Positions 8,917 through 16,916 of a stretch of DNA of 64,000 nt are shown piece by piece; the stretch's first letter is position 1; every line of letters starts with the position of its first letter. The position numbers and the translations under genes are program-made. Source of the stretch: Aliiroseovarius sediminilitoris (GTDB lineage Bacteria; Pseudomonadota; Alphaproteobacteria; Rhodobacterales; Rhodobacteraceae). The stretch is from assembly GCF_900109955.1 (NCBI RefSeq), contig NZ_FOJB01000001.1:1550001-1614000 (forward strand), read 5' to 3'. The notes under the pieces are model-generated. The model was given only the letters and a program-made list of their open reading frames with translations, did no database searches and had not been told where the DNA came from.

Positions 8917-9972
8917 ATGGCGACTGTCACGCTGAAAGATATCAAGAAAAGTTTCGGGTCCACCGATGTGATCCACGGCATCAGTGCGGAAATCGCCGAT
9001 GGCGAGTTCATCGTGATTGTCGGCCCGTCGGGTTGTGGCAAGTCCACGCTGTTGCGCATGGTGGCGGGGCTTGAGACGGTCACCTCCGGCGAGGTGTTGA
9101 TCGGGGGCGAACGCGCCAACGAGAAAGAGCCGATGGACCGCGATATCGCGATGGTGTTTCAAAACTACGCGCTTTATCCGCATATGTCGGTGGCGCAGAA
9201 TATGGGCTATGGGCTGAAGATCGCCGGGCTGCCGAAGGACGAGATTTCGCGTAAGGTGCGTGAGGCGGCCGAGTTGTTGCAGCTAGAGGCGCTGCTGGAT
9301 CGTCGCCCCAAGCAATTGTCAGGCGGTCAGCGTCAACGTGTGGCCATGGGCCGCGCCATTGTCCGCGAACCGGCTGTGTTCCTGTTTGACGAGCCGCTGT
9401 CGAACCTCGACGCCAAACTGCGCGTCCAGATGCGGTTGGAGATCAAGGAGCTGCAATCCAAACTGGGCATCACCGCGCTTTACGTGACCCATGATCAGGT
9501 CGAAGCCATGACCATGGCAGATCGTATGATTGTCATGAATGGTGGAGTGGCTGAACAGATCGGCACCCCGCTTGAGGTTTATGAAACGCCCCGAACGCTG
9601 TTCGCCGCGCAGTTTATCGGCAGTCCTGCGATGAACATTCTGGACGCAGAAGTGGTGGGCGGTGGGGTGCGGCTGGGCGATGCCATTGTTGTCAAGACCG
9701 ACCATCAGGATGGTGCCGTGAAACTCGGCATCCGCCCCGAACACCTTGCGCCGGATGACAACGGCCCGCTTGCGCTGGCGGTGCAATTGTCCGAGCCGCT
9801 GGGGGCCAACACTTTACTGCATGGTCATCTTGAAGGCACAGGGGTCGCGTTTACCGCAAGCCTTCCCGGCGTGCATTTGACTCAAAACAAGGGGCAGGTG
9901 ATGCGCCTGTCGGTTTTGCCCGACCATGCGCATCTGTTCGACCCCAAGACCCAGCTTCGGATCGACATGTAG
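8917..9972 (+). CDS. ugpC: sn-glycerol-3-phosphate ABC transporter ATP-binding protein
   Basis: A 351-residue ATPase of the MalK/UgpC type. Walker A GPSGCGKST lies at residues 36-44, the signature LSGGQRQR begins at 134, Walker B with FDEPLSNLDA is near 155-165, and the switch histidine is in THDQVEAMT near 192. A C-terminal TOBE region follows (from about 240), including GIRPEHL. It powers UgpAE. It ends the ugp operon four bases before the convergent GH20 gene, so there is no room for a conventional terminator between them. Confidence 0.92.
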   Translation: MATVTLKDIKKSFGSTDVIHGISAEIADGEFIVIVGPSGCGKSTLLRMVAGLETVTSGEVLIGGERANEKEPMDRDIAMVFQNYALYPHMSVAQNMGYGLKIAGLPKDEISRKVREAAELLQLEALLDRRPKQLSGGQRQRVAMGRAIVREPAVFLFDEPLSNLDAKLRVQMRLEIKELQSKLGITALYVTHDQVEAMTMADRMIVMNGGVAEQIGTPLEVYETPRTLFAAQFIGSPAMNILDAEVVGGGVRLGDAIVVKTDHQDGAVKLGIRPEHLAPDDNGPLALAVQLSEPLGANTLLHGHLEGTGVAFTASLPGVHLTQNKGQVMRLSVLPDHAHLFDPKTQLRIDM

Positions 9973-9976
9973 GGCG

Positions 9977-11755
9977 TCACAATGGCGTTTCGACCGGCCA
10001 GATTGCGCGATAGCTGACGGCAAGGCGCGCCAGGTCATCGGCATGTATGTCATTGATCTGCCATGCCTTAACGGCCACGCCCAGTATCCGAGGCATCAAC
10101 ATCGGCCAGATCTGATTGTCCTCGGTGGTGAATTCGGACCAGAACGTGCCCTGCACGCCGATGATCTTGTCGGCCAACGCCGGATCGGGGACGGGATCCC
10201 AGTCGATCGTGTCGGCCAACGAGATGAAGGCGGCCCAACTGGCCCCCCAATCGTCGGGGTCAGCACTGTGCGCCATGTCCAGATAGACATGTTGGGCGGG
10301 CGTCATCACCACGTCATAGCCGGCCCGCGCCGCCTCCAGCCCCGGCCCTTGCCCGGTCCAGCTGAACAGGATGGCGCCATGCCCGATGCCGCCGTTCGAC
10401 CCCTGCGCGGCTTCCTCCCACGCGGCGGGGCGCTGGCCGTTTCGCGCAACGATCCCTGCCAGTTTGGCGATGGTCCAGCCTTGCAGGTCTTGCGTTGTCT
10501 CTAACCCTTCTTCTGCCATAAGCGCGCGCGCTTTGGGGGACCCCATCCAGGTGTCTTTGGGCAGTTCATCGCAACCCAGATGCAGATGGCCGAACGGAAA
10601 AAGAGCGCCAACTTCCTTCGCGATAGCCTTCAACACCTCCCACGTTTTGGGCATGGCAGGGTTCACGCAATTGCCCTGATACCCCTGAACCGAAGTCTCT
10701 GGCCCGTTGTCCCCCGGATCACGTGTGTCGGGAAAGACCTGGGTGATGGTGATGGCGTGGGCGGGGGCTTCAATTTCCGGCATCACCTCGATATTCAGCG
10801 CCGCGGCATGGGCGATGATCGCGCGAGCGGTGTCCTTGGAATAGCTGCCGCCGGCTTCGATCGCTCCTGCGAACAGGGCCGGCAACAGATGGCCTTCACC
10901 ACAGATTTCGGTCTTGCGCCAAAGCTCTGGATAGCTGTCGATTTGCAGCCGAAACGCCTCGTCATCCGCGAAATGCCAATGGAAGCGGTTCAGCTTCAAC
11001 AGCGCCATCAGGTCCAGAAAATCCAGAATGGTTCTCGGCTGGTAATAGTGTCGGGCCGTGTCCAGATGCTGCCCGCGCCAGCCGAACCGGGGGGCGTCCG
11101 TGATCACACCACAGGGAAGCCGCCCGGCCTGCATCAGCGTTAGCAGCGTGATCCCGGCATAAAACCGGCCGCCATAGCTGCCCGCAGTGATGTGAATGGA
11201 GTTTGGCGTGATCTCCAGCTGATAGGCGTCCAAGTCCATGTCAGCGGTCGCGATCTTGACGGGGAAACGCCCGTCGAAACGCCACCCCCGTCGCGTGGCC
11301 AGATCGGCAACGGCATTCAGCGCCTTGTCGGCACACTGCACGCCGGTCACAACGACCGTTCCGCCGCTTGGAACCCAGTTCTGCGGTTGCGGCACAAGGG
11401 GCAAGCCGTCAAAGGGGCCAAGGTCGGGCAGGGCGGGCGGCACGCAGCCCAAGGGCTGATAGGGCAGGTCGATCACCTCGTCCCGCGTGCGCAGATAGGG
11501 GCCGAGTGGCAACCATGCCCGGTTCGTCGCCCTGTGCCCATGGGTGTATTCCACCACCACGTCATGCGGTTGCCCGGCTTTCAGATCGGGCAGAGCAACC
11601 TCGGTGAAACTTCCCTTGCCGCGCAGCCGTTCACCGCCTTCTGTGGCTGTCATCGGCGACATGCCGGAAAAACAGAAGATCGGGGCCGAAAGGTCCCGAT
11701 CCGAAGTGAGGGTGCAGATTATTTGTGCGCCGTCGAGGCGACAGGCGTAATCCAT
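9977..11755 (-). CDS. Beta-N-acetylhexosaminidase, glycoside hydrolase family 20, cytoplasmic
   Basis: A 592-residue enzyme with the GH20 catalytic core. The region WRGQHLDTARHYY near residue 225 is the family start motif, and HLGCDELP holds the catalytic Asp-Glu pair at about 396-397. The enzyme releases terminal GlcNAc or GalNAc from chito-oligosaccharides and similar glycans by substrate-assisted catalysis. There is no signal peptide, so it should act on disaccharides already imported, such as chitobiose. It is co-transcribed with the upstream GntR gene (one base apart) and faces the amino-sugar ABC operon across a shared regulatory spacer. Specificity between GlcNAc and GalNAc cannot be decided here. 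Confidence 0.9.
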   Translation of the reverse strand: MDYACRLDGAQIICTLTSDRDLSAPIFCFSGMSPMTATEGGERLRGKGSFTEVALPDLKAGQPHDVVVEYTHGHRATNRAWLPLGPYLRTRDEVIDLPYQPLGCVPPALPDLGPFDGLPLVPQPQNWVPSGGTVVVTGVQCADKALNAVADLATRRGWRFDGRFPVKIATADMDLDAYQLEITPNSIHITAGSYGGRFYAGITLLTLMQAGRLPCGVITDAPRFGWRGQHLDTARHYYQPRTILDFLDLMALLKLNRFHWHFADDEAFRLQIDSYPELWRKTEICGEGHLLPALFAGAIEAGGSYSKDTARAIIAHAAALNIEVMPEIEAPAHAITITQVFPDTRDPGDNGPETSVQGYQGNCVNPAMPKTWEVLKAIAKEVGALFPFGHLHLGCDELPKDTWMGSPKARALMAEEGLETTQDLQGWTIAKLAGIVARNGQRPAAWEEAAQGSNGGIGHGAILFSWTGQGPGLEAARAGYDVVMTPAQHVYLDMAHSADPDDWGASWAAFISLADTIDWDPVPDPALADKIIGVQGTFWSEFTTEDNQIWPMLMPRILGVAVKAWQINDIHADDLARLAVSYRAIWPVETPL

Positions 11756-11756
11756 G

Positions 11757-12512
11757 TCAATCCAATCTCAGTTCAGACACAAAGTCATAGATATCAGAGC
11801 GATAAAGGCCGCTTGTAAACTCGATCGGGCGACCGGTGCCCAGGTATCCTGTGCGTTCGATTTTCAGGACGGCAGCACCTTCGGGCAGGCGGAACATCTG
11901 CGCGTCCGTGGTGGTCAGGTTGGTTGCCGTGACCCGCTGAATGGCGCGGGTGGGCGCCTGGCCCGTCTTGCGCAACAAAGCATATAGCGACACGTCGATC
12001 TGTTCGGGATGGGGCAGGATATCTCCTGGCAAGGACGAGCGTTCCAGAGCCATTGGTGTCCCGCTGGCACTGCGCAACCGGTCGATGCGGGCCACCCGGT
12101 CGCTGGCGGACAGACCCAGCGACATCATTTCTTGGCTGGTGGGGCGGAACAGTCCCAGCGACAGGGTTTCGCTGGTCGAGGTCATACCACGCGCCTGCAT
12201 GTTCTCGGTAAACGACACGAGCGAGGACAGCGACTGCTCTAACTTGGGCGCGGCGGCGCGGACGAACGATCCGGCACCCTGCCGCTGCTCGATCAACCCG
12301 TCCTCGACCAGTTTCGCGATCGCCTTGCGGACGGTGACGCGGCTGACATCGGCGGCGTCGGCCAGATCCCGTTCCGGCGGCAATTGATCGTCCGGGGCCA
12401 GATCGCCTGATTGGATCGCGGCACGGATATGGCGGTGCAATTGCAGGTAACGCGGGCCACGGCCCGGTTGAAACCATGCGGTTGGAGAGAGCCAGTGAAA
12501 CGGCGCTTGCAT
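11757..12512 (-). CDS. GntR/HutC-family regulator with UTRA domain, amino-sugar regulon
   Basis: A 251-residue regulator with a GntR winged helix near residues 15-85 (LPPERDLADAADVSRVTVRKAI, then GLIEQRQGAGSFV) and a UTRA ligand-binding domain from about 105 to the end (ALERSSLPGDILP; the carboxy-terminal FTSGLYRSDIYDF is characteristic). This is the architecture of NagR/DasR/NagQ, which sense amino-sugar phosphates. I chose ATG 12512, preceded by GGAAA. The longer frame to 12575 adds a hydrophobic stretch overlapping the operator and is unlikely. It probably represses both its own GH20 operon and the divergent transporter/catabolic operon. Confidence 0.88.
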   Translation of the reverse strand: MQAPFHWLSPTAWFQPGRGPRYLQLHRHIRAAIQSGDLAPDDQLPPERDLADAADVSRVTVRKAIAKLVEDGLIEQRQGAGSFVRAAAPKLEQSLSSLVSFTENMQARGMTSTSETLSLGLFRPTSQEMMSLGLSASDRVARIDRLRSASGTPMALERSSLPGDILPHPEQIDVSLYALLRKTGQAPTRAIQRVTATNLTTTDAQMFRLPEGAAVLKIERTGYLGTGRPIEFTSGLYRSDIYDFVSELRLD

Positions 12513-12527
12513 GAGATTTCCACTCTG

Positions 12528-12552
12528 TTTGGTATGTAAAAGTAATACCAAA
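12528..12552. promoter_or_regulatory. Candidate GntR operator, inverted repeat TTTGGTAT-N9-ATACCAAA
   Basis: TTTGGTAT (12528-12535) and ATACCAAA (12545-12552) are perfect inverted 8-base arms with a 9-base spacer. The dyad sits 16 bases upstream of the regulator start, where it could block gntR transcription. TGGT...ACCA dyads are the general pattern of GntR/HutC-type amino-sugar operators. Confidence 0.6.
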
Positions 12553-12643
12553 ACAATCAGAATGGCAACAGACAATTCTTGCTATGCCCGGAAATACCAC
12601 CGTAAAATATTGATTTTATGCAAGAACAGGCGTAATCGGAAAA

Positions 12644-12657
12644 TTTGGTATTATAAT
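12644..12657 (+). promoter_or_regulatory. Half-site TTTGGTAT overlapping a TATAAT -10 element
   Basis: TTTGGTAT at 12644-12651 runs directly into a consensus -10 hexamer TATAAT at 12652-12657, about 75 bases before the first permease gene. No good -35 is visible at standard distance. Binding here would block the transporter operon promoter. Confidence 0.5.
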
Positions 12658-12688
12658 GGTAGTCAAAAAAGGTCTGTAATGATAAAAA

Positions 12689-12697
12689 TTGGTATAC
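12689..12697 (+). promoter_or_regulatory. Third TTGGTAT half-site (TTGGTATAC)
   Basis: A further copy of the half-site, ending in GTATAC, which is itself palindromic. It lies about 37 bases before the permease ATG. With another ATACCA at 12594-12599 it makes at least five occurrences in a 220-base spacer. Confidence 0.4.
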
Positions 12698-12733
12698 GCT
12701 CCGATTCGCTTGGGGTGCCACTGGGGGAAATCA

Positions 12734-13666
12734 ATGGCAGACGTGATGCACGCTGAAGGTTCTGCGGCCAGCAAACGGGCGCGTAAATCCATTTCTGAAA
12801 GCCTTTTCGCGTGGCTTCTTGTCGGGCCAGCCATGATCTTCATCGCGGTGATCGTCGCCTGGCCATTGGCCGAAACCATCCGGCTGTCCTTCATGGAAGC
12901 CGGATTGGGTGGTGAAAAATTTATCGGGTTGGCCAACTATGAAGACCTTGCCGGCAGCCGGAAGTTCCACCAGACCATCGTTCGCACCTTCTATTGGATG
13001 TTCCTGTCGGTCGCCTTGAAGCTTGTGCTTGGACTGATCGGCGCGACGCTTCTGAACGCAGCCATTCCGGGGCGGGCGCTGTTCCGGGTGCTGGTCATGC
13101 CGCCCTGGGTCATTCCGATCGCCATCGGCTGTATTGGCTGGCTGTGGCTCTACAACGGCTATTTCGGGGTGTTGTCTGGGGTGATGATGCGTCTTGGCAT
13201 CACCGATGTGCCGTTCGAATTCCTCGCTCAGAAGCAATCGGCGTTCTATTCCGCCATTGCCACAGATGTCTGGGTCGGTGTCCCAATGGTCACACTGTTC
13301 TTTCTGGCCGCCATGCAGGGCGTCAGCCGCGACCTGTACGAAGCGGCATGGGTCGACGGAGCAGGGCGCTGGTATCGCTTCCGCCGCATCACCATCCCGC
13401 AAATCATGCCGGTGATCGTGTCGATGTCGCTGCTGTCCGCCATCTTCACCTTCAACAGTTTCGAGATCATCTGGATCCTGACCGAAGGTGGCCCGCGCGG
13501 GGCGACAACCACGTTGATCGTCGATACCTACAAGACCGCCATCGGCAATTACAAGTTTGGCGAAGGGTCTGCCCGTGCGGTGATCATCGTGCTGCTGCTC
13601 GGCCTGTTCTCACTCGCCTATCTGTTCTTTCTGAACAAGGTGAACAAGAAATATGGAGTGAAGTAA
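12734..13666 (+). CDS. Amino-sugar ABC transporter permease 1 (CUT1, MalF type)
   Basis: A 310-residue inner-membrane permease with six main helices and the EAA loop EAAWVDGAGRWYRF near residues 200-215. It forms the translocation pore with the next gene product. I chose ATG 12734 because GGGGGA precedes it at the right distance; the frame extends to a TTG at 12689, which lies inside a putative operator. It opens the large amino-sugar operon, two bases before the second permease gene. Unusually, the permeases precede the binding-protein gene. The substrate (GlcNAc, chitobiose or a GalNAc compound) is inferred from neighbours. Confidence 0.88.
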   Translation: MADVMHAEGSAASKRARKSISESLFAWLLVGPAMIFIAVIVAWPLAETIRLSFMEAGLGGEKFIGLANYEDLAGSRKFHQTIVRTFYWMFLSVALKLVLGLIGATLLNAAIPGRALFRVLVMPPWVIPIAIGCIGWLWLYNGYFGVLSGVMMRLGITDVPFEFLAQKQSAFYSAIATDVWVGVPMVTLFFLAAMQGVSRDLYEAAWVDGAGRWYRFRRITIPQIMPVIVSMSLLSAIFTFNSFEIIWILTEGGPRGATTTLIVDTYKTAIGNYKFGEGSARAVIIVLLLGLFSLAYLFFLNKVNKKYGVK

Positions 13667-13667
13667 G

Positions 13668-14510
13668 ATGATGGATCGCTACACAAAGCTGCAAATGGTC
13701 GGGATCTATGCCTGCCTCGCCGTTTTTCTGACCTTCATCCTCTTGCCGTTTTTCGAGATGTTCATGGCCTCACTGCGCCCGCTGGAGCACCTGTTCCGCA
13801 GCCCCTATCAGTTCTGGTCGGACGATTTCAGCTTCGATGCCTACAAGCAGATGTGGGTGACGGTGCCGTTGCTGGGCCGCTATATTTTCAACTCGATCTA
13901 TATCTCGTTCATGGTGACGGGGCTGACGATGATCTTCGTGGTGCCGGCCGCCTATGCCTATGCCCGGTTGAAGTTTCCGTTCAAGAACCTGTCACTGGGC
14001 ATCTTTCTGGGTGTCAACATGTTCACTGGCGCGGTGCTTTTGATCCCGCTTTACCGGGTGCTGCGCACGATGGGGCTTTTGAACACCTATTGGGCGATGA
14101 TCGTGCCGGGCGTGGCGTTTTTGATCCCGACCGGCATCTGGCTGCTGCGCTCGTATCTTGAGAAGATCCCGCGCGAGCTTGAGGAGGCCGCCTTCGTGGA
14201 CGGTGCCTCGCGCCTTTATACCCTGCGCCGCGTGGTGCTGCCGCTGGCGACACCGGGGCTGATCGTGGTCGGCGTGGCTGTCTTTATCGGTGCCTATGCA
14301 CAGCAATTCCTGTTCGCAATCACTTTCAACCAGACCCGCGAGCTGCAACCGCTGCCCGCCGGTCTTTACGAATTCATCGGCTATCAGTCGGTGACCTGGA
14401 ACGAGATGATGGCCGCGGCCCTGGTGGGGGTTCTGCCGGTCATGGTCATCTTCCTGTTCCTGCAAAAATATCTTGTCGCGGGTCTGACGGCCGGGGCGGT
14501 CAAGGAATAA
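13668..14510 (+). CDS. Amino-sugar ABC transporter permease 2 (CUT1, MalG type)
   Basis: A 280-residue permease with six hydrophobic segments and the MalG-type EAA motif (EEAAFVDGASRLYTLRR near residues 170-186). It pairs with the preceding permease. The start ATG 13668 follows the previous stop by one base, so translation is coupled. The next gene, a binding protein, starts 22 bases on behind a GGGAGAG ribosome site. Confidence 0.88.
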   Translation: MMDRYTKLQMVGIYACLAVFLTFILLPFFEMFMASLRPLEHLFRSPYQFWSDDFSFDAYKQMWVTVPLLGRYIFNSIYISFMVTGLTMIFVVPAAYAYARLKFPFKNLSLGIFLGVNMFTGAVLLIPLYRVLRTMGLLNTYWAMIVPGVAFLIPTGIWLLRSYLEKIPRELEEAAFVDGASRLYTLRRVVLPLATPGLIVVGVAVFIGAYAQQFLFAITFNQTRELQPLPAGLYEFIGYQSVTWNEMMAAALVGVLPVMVIFLFLQKYLVAGLTAGAVKE

Positions 14511-14532
14511 TCCAACCAAGGGAGAGACCAAA

Positions 14533-15738
14533 ATGTATGTAACCAAACTGTCATTGGCAGCACTGCTGCTGTCAGGCTCGGCGATAAGCGCCGCGGCTCA
14601 GACAACTGAACTGCACTTCATCATGTGCGGCGGAGAGGTGCGGGAAGCGGATCAGAAAACCGTTGACGCATTCGAAGCGGCCAACGAAGGCGTGACCGTT
14701 AACCTGGAAGCCGTCCCATGGGGCACTTGTCAGGACAAGTCGCTCACGCTGGCCGCAGCGGGCGATCCGCCTTCGATTGCCTATATGGGGTCGCGCACTT
14801 TGCGTCAGATGGCCAACAATGACCTGATCGTTCCGGCCCAGATTTCCGCCGATACGCCGTATCAGGACGGTGTTCTGAACACTGTCACCATCGAAGGGCA
14901 AGCCTGGGGTTATCCGCACGCGTTCTCGACCAAGGCACTGTATATCAACTGCGGCATCATCGAGGAATCCGGCCAGGAATGCGTCGCGCCCAAAACCTGG
15001 GACGAGATGTATACCATGGCCAAAGGTGTGGTCGACAACACCGATGTCGCAGGTGTTGGCCTTGCCGGCAAGGACTTCGACAACACGATGCACCAGTTCC
15101 TGAACTATCTGTATTCGAACGGTGGTGTCGTGATTGACCCGGCGACCGGAGAAAACAAACTGGACAGTCAACAGACCCGTGAAACGCTGGAGTTTTACGG
15201 CAAGCTGGTCGACGTGGCACAGGAAGGCCCGACCGCGTGGGAACGCGATCAGTTGAAAGACCTGTTCAACGACGGCAAGATTGCGATGTATGTCCAAGGC
15301 CCATGGGGTTATGGTCAACATAACGAGGACATCAACCAACTGGTGGCCCCGGTGCCCGCAGGTCCGTCGGGTAAAAGCGGCACGATCCTGATCACCGACA
15401 GCATTGTAGTGTTCAAGGGCACGGGTCACGAAGACCTGGCCCATGAACTGGCACAGATGATCACTTCGGGCGACAGCCAGTATGATCTGGACAGCAGCTG
15501 GGGGCTGACGCCGATCCTTGACTATGCCGCGCTGGGCAAGACGGATCTCTATTACGAATCCGGCATCTGGCCGAACTTCACCTCGACGATCTCGACAGGT
15601 GGCCCAGAGCCGCTGGTCGAAGACTTCAAATCGTTGCAGTCGGTGTTTACCAACATGGTTCAGGGCATCATCCTGAAGGATGACACCGTGGACAATCTGG
15701 TGACGATCGCCGGTGAAGAGCTGGACGAAGCGCTTTAA
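14533..15738 (+). CDS. Amino-sugar ABC transporter substrate-binding protein
   Basis: A 401-residue periplasmic binding protein of the CUT1 (SBP_bac_1/8) type with a clear signal peptide (residues 1-22, ending SAAAQ) and no lipobox cysteine. It captures the sugar for the two permeases encoded upstream. The mature part contains cysteines at the positions of MCGGE, TCQDK, NCGI and QECVAP, enough for disulfides. A strong hairpin directly after the gene separates it from the ATPase gene and probably raises its message level. Substrate assignment to amino sugars rests on the operon, not on the protein itself. Confidence 0.88.
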   Translation: MYVTKLSLAALLLSGSAISAAAQTTELHFIMCGGEVREADQKTVDAFEAANEGVTVNLEAVPWGTCQDKSLTLAAAGDPPSIAYMGSRTLRQMANNDLIVPAQISADTPYQDGVLNTVTIEGQAWGYPHAFSTKALYINCGIIEESGQECVAPKTWDEMYTMAKGVVDNTDVAGVGLAGKDFDNTMHQFLNYLYSNGGVVIDPATGENKLDSQQTRETLEFYGKLVDVAQEGPTAWERDQLKDLFNDGKIAMYVQGPWGYGQHNEDINQLVAPVPAGPSGKSGTILITDSIVVFKGTGHEDLAHELAQMITSGDSQYDLDSSWGLTPILDYAALGKTDLYYESGIWPNFTSTISTGGPEPLVEDFKSLQSVFTNMVQGIILKDDTVDNLVTIAGEELDEAL

Positions 15739-15751
15739 GCCAATCCTCCCT

Positions 15752-15783
15752 GGTTCGGGCGGCGCTTTGCCGTCGCCCGAACC
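15752..15783 (+). terminator. Hairpin after the amino-sugar binding-protein gene
   Basis: GGTTCGGGCG (15752-15761) and CGCCCGAACC (15774-15783) form a perfect 10-pair stem with a 12-base loop, within the 77-base gap before the ATPase gene. There is no real T-run, so mRNA stabilisation or partial termination is more likely than a full stop. Confidence 0.65.
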
Positions 15784-15815
15784 ACCTTTGACCTGAACAA
15801 AAGGATGCCCAGACC

Positions 15816-16916
15816 ATGGCGACCCTCGATCTGAACGCGATCAGCAAATCCTTTGGCTCGGCCAAGGTGTTGCACGACATCAGCCTTGCGATTGAAGACA
15901 AGGAATTCGTTGTCTTTGTTGGCCCGTCAGGCTGCGGCAAATCCACCCTGCTGCGCATCATCGCCGGGCTGGAAGAAGCCACATCGGGCCAGATCATCAT
16001 TGGCGGCGAGGATGTCAGCAATGCGCATCCCGTGGACCGCGGCATCTCGATGGTGTTCCAGTCCTATGCGCTTTATCCACATCTGAGCGTTTATGAAAAC
16101 ATCGCCTTCCCGCTGCGTGTTCAAAAGCTGGACGCCGCAGATCTGGACAGCCGCGTGCAAAAGGCCGCTGCGATCCTGCAACTGTCGGACAAGTTGCAGT
16201 TGAAGCCGGGCCAATTGTCGGGTGGTCAGCGCCAGCGGGTCGCCATTGGCCGCTCGATCGTGCGCAACCCCAAGGTGTTCCTGTTTGATGAACCCTTGTC
16301 GAACCTCGACGCTGCATTGCGTGGCGATATGCGGGTTGAGCTAAGCCAGTTGCACCGAGAGCTGGACGCGACCATGGTCTATGTGACCCACGACCAGGTC
16401 GAGGCAATGACCATGGCCGACCGGATCGTCGTGCTGAATGGCGGGCGGGTTGAACAATTTGGCTCTCCGATGGAGCTGTATCACCACCCCGCCACCAAGT
16501 TCGTGGCGTCTTTCATCGGCCAGCCCAACATGAATCTGATCCCGGCCCGCGTGGCGGGTGTTGACGCATCAGGCGTCATGGTCGAGATGGATGGTGGCCA
16601 CCGCATGGCGCTGCCGGTCGCATCTGACACCGTCAGCAAGGGCGACAAGGTCGAGGTCGGCATTCGCCCCGAACATGTGAACATGGGCGACAGCGGTCTG
16701 GATATTTCGGTCAACGTGCTGGAACGTCTGGGCGGCACCTCGATCACTTATGGCACCATTGGCAATGGCACGCGGTTCTGTGCCGCCCTGCCGGGTGATG
16801 CGGCGATCGAAGAAGGCAGAAACCTGACCCTGAGTGTAGCCCCCGAAAACTGTCATGTCTTTGACGCCAATGGTGACGTGTTGCGCCGCCAGGCCGCACC
16901 GGAGATGGTTGCATGA
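15816..16916 (+). CDS. Amino-sugar ABC transporter ATP-binding protein (MalK/UgpC type)
   Basis: A 366-residue ATPase with Walker A GPSGCGKST at residues 36-44, signature LSGGQRQR near 134, Walker B followed by FDEPLSNLDA, the switch THDQVEAMT, and a TOBE domain with GIRPEHV. It energises the importer encoded just upstream, and the operon therefore carries a complete transporter. Its TGA overlaps the next ATG by four bases, coupling the transporter to the catabolic genes that follow. Confidence 0.9.
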   Translation: MATLDLNAISKSFGSAKVLHDISLAIEDKEFVVFVGPSGCGKSTLLRIIAGLEEATSGQIIIGGEDVSNAHPVDRGISMVFQSYALYPHLSVYENIAFPLRVQKLDAADLDSRVQKAAAILQLSDKLQLKPGQLSGGQRQRVAIGRSIVRNPKVFLFDEPLSNLDAALRGDMRVELSQLHRELDATMVYVTHDQVEAMTMADRIVVLNGGRVEQFGSPMELYHHPATKFVASFIGQPNMNLIPARVAGVDASGVMVEMDGGHRMALPVASDTVSKGDKVEVGIRPEHVNMGDSGLDISVNVLERLGGTSITYGTIGNGTRFCAALPGDAAIEEGRNLTLSVAPENCHVFDANGDVLRRQAAPEMVA

